From NCBI RefSeq assembly GCF_030454045.1, contig NZ_JAKDJE010000017.1:1-47924 (forward strand): a stretch of 47,924 bases of DNA, read 5' to 3'. Below are positions 43,082 to 47,924 of this stretch, one piece after another. Each line of letters opens with the position of its first letter. Positions within the stretch are counted from its first letter, which is position 1. A program made the position numbers and the translations under genes. The notes beneath the pieces were generated by a model. The model searched no databases. It was given only the letters and a program-made list of their open reading frames with translations, and had not been told where the DNA came from. This stretch comes from Psychrobacter sp. (GTDB taxonomy: Bacteria; Pseudomonadota; Gammaproteobacteria; Pseudomonadales; Moraxellaceae).

Positions 43082-44086
43082 TTACTCAGAATAGTATTGC
43101 AGTATAGTCTCTTGACCAAGTAAGCGTTCAATCAAAGCGCTTAGTCTATCACTATATTTAGTCGCATGGAAAGTTAATGGCTGTCTAATATCGACATTTG
43201 TCCTATCGATTGTATTCAAATTATGGATACTTGTCTTGTCCAAAAAAGCCGTGGCGAGTTTATTTTCGCTCAAAAGTTGCTTGACTCGTTCAGCAATGGC
43301 TTGCCCAGAGTCAACCACCTGTATGGCCAACTGCTGCTGCGCAATTTCGTCTAATAAAAAAGATTTAAAAAATGGATAATGTGTACAGCCTAGCACGAGA
43401 TGATCAATTCCTTCACTTGCAAATACTTGTATTTGTTGGCGCAAGCGCTGCGCCGTCTCATCTCGTACTGGCATGCCAGCCTCAACCCAAGGTACCAACT
43501 GTGGATCAAAATATTTTGTCACCACCGTACCATTTGGATTGGCAAAATTGGTAATAACATCATTAAGCAACTGGCCATTGAGCGTCGCCTTCGTGGCCAA
43601 TACCGCGACATGACCGCTGTTGCTTGCCAATATCGCAGGCTTTAACGCTGGTACTAGACCTACAATAGGCAGATTCGGATAAGAGCGTCTCGCTGTATCT
43701 AGAGCATAAGCTGACGCACTATTACAAGCGATCACAATCAGCTTACAGCCTTGCTTATGCAGCCATTCAACGGCTTTTAGCGTGAGCGACTCGATATCAT
43801 CGCTCTCGCGGTTGCCATAAGGGACATTTAAGGTATCAGCGTAATATATATAGCGCTCATTAGGTAGTTGCTGGGCTAAATGCAAATAAACCGATAAGCC
43901 GCCAATCCCCGAATCGAATAGTCCTATCGGAGCACGCTGGGCATCATCAGTGCTGGTTGCATCGATAACCATTGCATTCATGCCAGCGTTGTTAATAGAA
44001 GTCTTTGACAGCACATGACTATCCAAAATATTTGTTTGTTCTATATTTGCTTGACTTGTTGTCATCTGATTTGCAGCACTCGCCAT
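43082..44086 (-). CDS. murI: Glutamate racemase MurI
   Basis: A 334-residue racemase that makes D-glutamate for peptidoglycan. The two catalytic cysteines are visible: Cys121 in LIVIACNSASAYAL and Cys234 in HLVLGCTHYPFF. Also present are APIGLFDSGIGGLSVY, YYADTLNVPYG and the late VVDSGQAIAERVKQLL. The usual length is 260-290; here about 52 polar residues (Asn/Thr/Ser-rich) precede the conserved PIGLFDSG. Two internal Met (36 and 39) are alternative starts, but GGTGAAG lies just before the first ATG, so the extension may be genuine; E. coli MurI also has an N-terminal extension. It lies downstream of the DUF1285 gene on the same strand. Confidence 0.94.
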   Translation of the reverse strand: MASAANQMTTSQANIEQTNILDSHVLSKTSINNAGMNAMVIDATSTDDAQRAPIGLFDSGIGGLSVYLHLAQQLPNERYIYYADTLNVPYGNRESDDIESLTLKAVEWLHKQGCKLIVIACNSASAYALDTARRSYPNLPIVGLVPALKPAILASNSGHVAVLATKATLNGQLLNDVITNFANPNGTVVTKYFDPQLVPWVEAGMPVRDETAQRLRQQIQVFASEGIDHLVLGCTHYPFFKSFLLDEIAQQQLAIQVVDSGQAIAERVKQLLSENKLATAFLDKTSIHNLNTIDRTNVDIRQPLTFHATKYSDRLSALIERLLGQETILQYYSE

Positions 44087-44247
44087 CGTTACTTCACCGC
44101 CACTTTTAGATACATATCATCATCTCTATATTATCTCTGATTTCTACTCAGTCAGAGATATCTGCGTTTCTTATATTATGACATCTCCACTGATGAAATG
44201 GATTTTATTGTCATAATCTATAAATGCTGCTGTTGATGTATTAACGT

Positions 44248-44931
44248 TTAATGGTCTGGCATAGTCATAGAGTAAGATTTCCCACCGCTTTGTAAGGTCA
44301 ACATCGTCTTACCATCATGCTCTATTAGTTCACCAATCTCCGTCAAATGATAAAAGGTATTTCGTCCAATCAGCGCGCTCAGACCATTTCTTACTGGCAT
44401 ATAAGGGCGTACTTGCGACTCATCTATACGGTCTACGGCATTATCAGGCTGATATGCTTGTAAGCTAATGGGATGCTCATCGTCCAAGCGCACCACGTCA
44501 CCGGTGGTGGTCACAAACTCCAACCAGCTCACCTCACCTTCTTTTACGATACCGACATCATTGATCAGCAATGGCACATCTTCTACTTGAATACGGATTT
44601 TTTGCACAGGAGTTTTCAAAAAATATTCGGTTACACCGTCACTCTCTTCTTTCCACAAGATGGTTGCAAACAGATTGACGAGTGACTGTCTGGTCATTTT
44701 CCCACCCTCATGCCACCACTCGCCATTTGCTTTTATCACCAGATCCATATCGGCAATATTTTCTGGATGCCATTTATCAAGCGGCGGTATTTCTCGCCCT
44801 TCACGAGTGGCAGCGGTTGATTTGAGATATTGGCTGAGGGCATTCATATTATTTAGACTGGAGGTCTTATTGACTGGGGCTTCCAAATTATTTTCGTTAT
44901 TCCCATCAGTATCATTGTTATCATTATTCAT
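44248..44931 (-). CDS. DUF1285-family protein
   Basis: A 227-residue DUF1285 protein of unknown function. Family blocks are PPLDKWHPE, MDLVIKANGEWWHEGGKMTR, LVNLFATILWKEESDGVTEYFL, KTPVQKIRIQVEDVPLL and MPVRNGLSALIGRNTFYHLTE. The first 45 residues are Asn/Asp-rich and unconserved (NNDNNDTDGNNENN). AAGGA lies seven bases before the ATG. The family is beta-rich, soluble and widespread in proteobacteria. It is upstream of murI by 161 bases on the same strand. Confidence 0.85.
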   Translation of the reverse strand: MNNDNNDTDGNNENNLEAPVNKTSSLNNMNALSQYLKSTAATREGREIPPLDKWHPENIADMDLVIKANGEWWHEGGKMTRQSLVNLFATILWKEESDGVTEYFLKTPVQKIRIQVEDVPLLINDVGIVKEGEVSWLEFVTTTGDVVRLDDEHPISLQAYQPDNAVDRIDESQVRPYMPVRNGLSALIGRNTFYHLTEIGELIEHDGKTMLTLQSGGKSYSMTMPDH

Positions 44932-45261
44932 CGCACAATCCTTTATCTAGTATTCAAAGTTTGGCAAATCTATTATTACTATAAATTTTTGTTTCGGGTA
45001 TGATGAAGCTTTATCATCTAAACACCCTTATTGTTTCAATATAACCTTAACACCGTTGCTCATAAATGCGTATCGTGTTTGTAGGACTTTTCTTTTATAA
45101 TGAGTAACGATTTTTTATTGAAATGGTCAAGTGGATTTTGTATTGATGACACATTTTTATCGGGCAGCCATATGTCTGAGTGACGTTAGCGCCGCAAATC
45201 TATTATTCGGTTGTTGAGCTAATGATGCCCTGAGATAAGCCACTAAAGTTTAGGAGTAGGT
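44932..45261. other. Divergent spacer upstream of the ETF-QO gene
   Basis: No ORF. A good -10 box TATAAT (45097-45102) points to the right toward the ETF-QO gene; the -35 region is not clear. The DUF1285 promoter must lie at the left side. Confidence 0.4.
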
Positions 45262-47025
45262 ATGCAAGAGCAAGACAATCAAGCGCCAGTTGTAGACAGC
45301 ACTACTGTAGACGCTGACGCACCAGTAGTAACAGAGACGGCAGCGCCAGTAGTCGTAGAACCGGAACCTGAGATCGAGCGTGAGTCCATGGAGTTCGATG
45401 TCATCATCGTTGGCGGCGGGCCTGCAGGTCTCTCTGCTGCTATTCGTTTACGTCAGCTCGCTATCGAAGCAGGCAACGATGAGTTTATGGTGTGTGTGGT
45501 CGAAAAAGGCTCCGAATTTGGTGCTCATACCTTATCAGGTGCAGTCATCGAACCACGCGCCTTAAATGAGCTGATTCCAGACTGGAAAGACAAAGGCGCC
45601 CCACTTAACGTACCAGCGACGGAAGATCGGTTTTATTATCTAAACTCTGCCACACGTTCAACTCAAGTACCGCACTCATTGATTCCAGGCCCAATGCATA
45701 ATGACGGTAACTACATTGTCTCATTGGGCAATGTGGTTCGTTGGTTGGCTGTACAGGCAGAAGAGCTTGAAGTGATGATGTTCCCAGGATTCCCTGCCGA
45801 TGACATCTTATACAATGACGATGGTTCGGTAAAAGGGATTTTGACTGGTGATATGGGTGTGGCTGCCAATGGCGAAGCCAAGCCAAGCTTTGAGCCTGGC
45901 TATGAGCTACTGGCCAAATACACTATTTTTGCCGAAGGCAGCCGTGGTCACTTGGGCAAGCGCTTAATTAGCCGTTTTGATCTAGATAAAGACTCTGATC
46001 CTCAGCATTACGGTATCGGTCTAAAAGAGCTGTGGGAAGTTGAGCCTGATAAGCATGAGCAAGGCGTGGTCATGCACGGTCTTGGCTGGCCGTTGACCGA
46101 AACCGGCTCAACTGGCGGATGGTGGTTGTACTTCGATGAAAACAACCAAGTGAGCTTTGGCTTAGTGGCGGATCTGTCTTATCACAACCCTTACATGTCG
46201 CCATTTGATGAGATGCAGCGCTTGAAGACCCATCCTGTTATCAAGCGTGTTCTAGAAGGTGGTAAGCGTATTTCTTATGGTGCCCGAGCGTTGACTAAAG
46301 GCGGGCTTAACTCATTACCAAAATTCACATTCCCAGGCGGTGTATTGGTGGGTGATGATGCTGGTTTCTTGAACCCCGCAAAAATCAAAGGCACCCATAC
46401 CTCGATGAAGTCAGGCATGCTCGCCGCCGAAGCGATCTTTGAGGCATTACAGGCAGAGCGTCAGCATGACGAAGTGGTGGCTTATAGCACCATGTACAAA
46501 GAATCATGGCTCTATCAAGACAACTATGAGGCACGCAACTTTTCTCCTGCAATCCACCGCATGGGTCTGTTTATGGGCGGTGCTTTCACCTTTATCGAGC
46601 ACAACTTATTAAAAGGCAAAATGCCACTGACCTTGCATGATAATGTACCAGATTACGATCAGTTAGAGCGCGCCAACCATGCTTATCAGCCGACTTATCT
46701 CAAGCCTGATGGCAAGCTGGTGTTTGATAAATTGTCATCGGTATTCATCTCAAATACCAACCACGCAGAGGATCAACCAACGCATCTGAAGCTGACTGAT
46801 CCAACCGTCCCTATCTCTATCAACTTACCGCTCTATGCTGAGCCTGCACGCTTGTATTGTCCAGCGGGTGTATATGAAGTGGTCAAAGATGCTGAAGGCG
46901 CCAAATTCGTCATCAATGCGCAGAACTGCGTGCATTGTAAAACATGTGACATCAAGGACCCATCACAGAACATCACGTGGGTAACCCCAGAAGGTGGCGG
47001 TGGCCCTAACTATCCAAACATGTAA
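45262..47025 (+). CDS. Electron-transfer flavoprotein-ubiquinone oxidoreductase
   Basis: A 587-residue inner-membrane-associated FAD and 4Fe-4S protein. It passes electrons from ETF (reduced by acyl-CoA and amino-acid dehydrogenases) to ubiquinone, completing beta-oxidation begun by FadBA-linked enzymes. The FAD fold is VIIVGGGPAGLSAAIRLRQL (about residues 49-68), with SGAVIEPRAL and GVLVGDDAGFLNPAKIKGTH further on. The cluster ligands are Cys533 (YCPAGVYEV) and Cys556, Cys559 and Cys562 (NCVHCKTCDIKDP). It ends with GGGGPNYPNM. An acidic leader (residues 1-44, VDADAPVV and EPEPEIERES) precedes the FAD fold and is poorly conserved. AGGAG lies near the ATG. Etf genes are not in the window. Confidence 0.95.
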   Translation: MQEQDNQAPVVDSTTVDADAPVVTETAAPVVVEPEPEIERESMEFDVIIVGGGPAGLSAAIRLRQLAIEAGNDEFMVCVVEKGSEFGAHTLSGAVIEPRALNELIPDWKDKGAPLNVPATEDRFYYLNSATRSTQVPHSLIPGPMHNDGNYIVSLGNVVRWLAVQAEELEVMMFPGFPADDILYNDDGSVKGILTGDMGVAANGEAKPSFEPGYELLAKYTIFAEGSRGHLGKRLISRFDLDKDSDPQHYGIGLKELWEVEPDKHEQGVVMHGLGWPLTETGSTGGWWLYFDENNQVSFGLVADLSYHNPYMSPFDEMQRLKTHPVIKRVLEGGKRISYGARALTKGGLNSLPKFTFPGGVLVGDDAGFLNPAKIKGTHTSMKSGMLAAEAIFEALQAERQHDEVVAYSTMYKESWLYQDNYEARNFSPAIHRMGLFMGGAFTFIEHNLLKGKMPLTLHDNVPDYDQLERANHAYQPTYLKPDGKLVFDKLSSVFISNTNHAEDQPTHLKLTDPTVPISINLPLYAEPARLYCPAGVYEVVKDAEGAKFVINAQNCVHCKTCDIKDPSQNITWVTPEGGGGPNYPNM

Positions 47026-47054
47026 AAGATGATGTTACATCATAAAGATCAATA

Positions 47055-47096
47055 AAAACCGCTCTTCTCTGTATAAAGAGAAGAGCGGTTTTTTCG
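47055..47096 (+). terminator. Terminator after the ETF-QO gene
   Basis: Perfect stem AAAACCGCTCTTCTCT / AGAGAAGAGCGGTTTT around GTATAA, followed by T-rich sequence, about 30 bases past the stop. Confidence 0.92.
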
Positions 47097-47924
47097 TTTA
47101 AGCAGACTATATTGACCTACTACTTATAACTCTAAACTCTCTGAGAATAGAATCTAATCCATCCAAGCATGATGATTGGCCTCGTCTTTCGGCTTCACAC
47201 AGCTGTCAGGATTAAAGATGGTTTTCCGTTCTATAAGCTGATTTTACAATCAGCACAATCGCTGCTGAGAGTTGGCTACAGTGAGCCATGTCTTAAAAAC
47301 ATCATGATGACTGCTTGATGGTTATTGTTCGCTGCACAAAGACGAAGGCCATTTCTGAAGTACAGTCTAGCGATAAGTGGCGGTATTTTGACTAAAGCGC
47401 GGCTATTTTGTTCAGCTTATCTCTTTTTTTACCTATTCTATGAACCATAAAATCTATACATTCAATTTATTGCTGCTATTTTATAACCGTATTCATTTGT
47501 ATCCATACGCAAAAATTAACTTTTGTTTTATTAAATAGTGAATATCACCTTTATTTCAATTAAAAATACGATATTAGTAATAATTTGCCTACAATGTCCG
47601 ATTACCGTTATACTCGAATCCATATGAGGACAAAATCATTATTGAGATAAGAAATATTAGCAATCAGCCATATTTTTTAGCATTTAAATCACCATAAAGG
47701 TTGTTGATTTAACAAAATTGACGTATAACTGCCCATATATCCGATATTTACTGTGGGTAAAACATTACCTGTTTGATACTGAGTAGTTGCATTCATATAT
47801 ATTTTGTTACAAAAAGCTTGTGAAATATACTTATTGTGAATTACTGAAATTTTGTATATATTCCCAATAGGAGACCATCCCGAATTCTGTGTAACTGCCG
47901 TTTAGATTAAATGCTTGCTGATAC
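47097..47924. other. AT-rich spacer with a possible gene remnant
   Basis: No convincing gene in about 830 bases. On the minus strand a short open stretch ending at 47154-47156 encodes about 28 coding-like residues (KTIFNPDSCVKPKDEANHHA) before a TAA upstream. It looks like the 3' tail of a lost gene, but I cannot name it. The remainder (47300 onward) is strongly AT-rich, with many homopolymer runs. The window end may enter an upstream region of another gene. Confidence 0.35.

Noticed and set aside
1..47924. CRISPR arrays, insertion sequences, prophage or toxin-antitoxin pairs
   Set aside because: No regularly spaced repeats, transposase or integrase motifs, phage structural genes or paired small toxin/antitoxin genes were seen.

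Overview
The window looks like chromosomal DNA of a Psychrobacter-type gammaproteobacterium (Moraxellaceae). This rests on protein character (Acinetobacter/Moraxella-like FadBA, ETF-QO, CmoAB, ArgS-SPOR pair, DUF2788 and DUF1285 proteins), moderate GC content and long AT-rich spacers. The species cannot be fixed from sequence alone. I see no rRNA, tRNA, CRISPR array, intact insertion sequence or prophage.

Layout. 1-8.5 kb: LOG-family nucleotide hydrolase, alpha/beta hydrolase, ExoX-like exonuclease, a frameshifted M23 peptidase gene, phoB-phoR with a clear Pho box, dtd, psd, an HD phosphohydrolase and an isochorismatase-like hydrolase. 8.8-12.4 kb: fadB-fadA beta-oxidation operon. 13.2-17.3 kb: ispA, a DUF72 gene, sodB, rdgB. 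17.7-28.9 kb: tig, then a complete minus-strand urease operon (ureD-ureA-ureBC-ureE-ureF-ureG-hupE), then clpP-clpX. The urease operon separates tig from clpPX, which are neighbours in many proteobacteria. 29-34 kb: a 5'-truncated SDR gene, an orphan PTS-IIC-like membrane protein, and argS with an SPOR-domain gene. 34.4-41.3 kb: a DUF2788 protein, a decayed DUF1176 gene, cmoA-cmoB, msrA, tpm, a decayed DUF1499 gene and a lytic transglycosylase. 41.4-47 kb: a small acidic protein, a DUF4062-like protein, murI, a DUF1285 protein and ETF-ubiquinone oxidoreductase. The last 0.9 kb is AT-rich and has no convincing gene.

How the genes work together. FadBA oxidises fatty acyl-CoA; electrons from acyl-CoA dehydrogenases (not in this window) would reach quinone through ETF and the ETF-QO encoded here. 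The urease operon carries structural subunits, all four accessory proteins UreD/E/F/G and a HupE/UreJ nickel permease, so it looks self-sufficient for nickel-dependent urea hydrolysis. CmoA makes carboxy-SAM for CmoB to modify tRNA wobble uridine. PhoB/PhoR respond to phosphate.

The most notable points are: (1) urease beta and alpha subunits fused into one 722-residue chain with gamma separate, with polar insertions in the alpha part; (2) PhoR without any membrane segment; (3) four decayed genes (M23, SDR, DUF1176, DUF1499), two with single-base lesions that need read-level checking; (4) a structured RNA candidate ending in a terminator upstream of clpP; (5) a palindrome flanked by 7-bp direct repeats next to the DUF1176 remnant. 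I did not find a clearly new multi-gene system.
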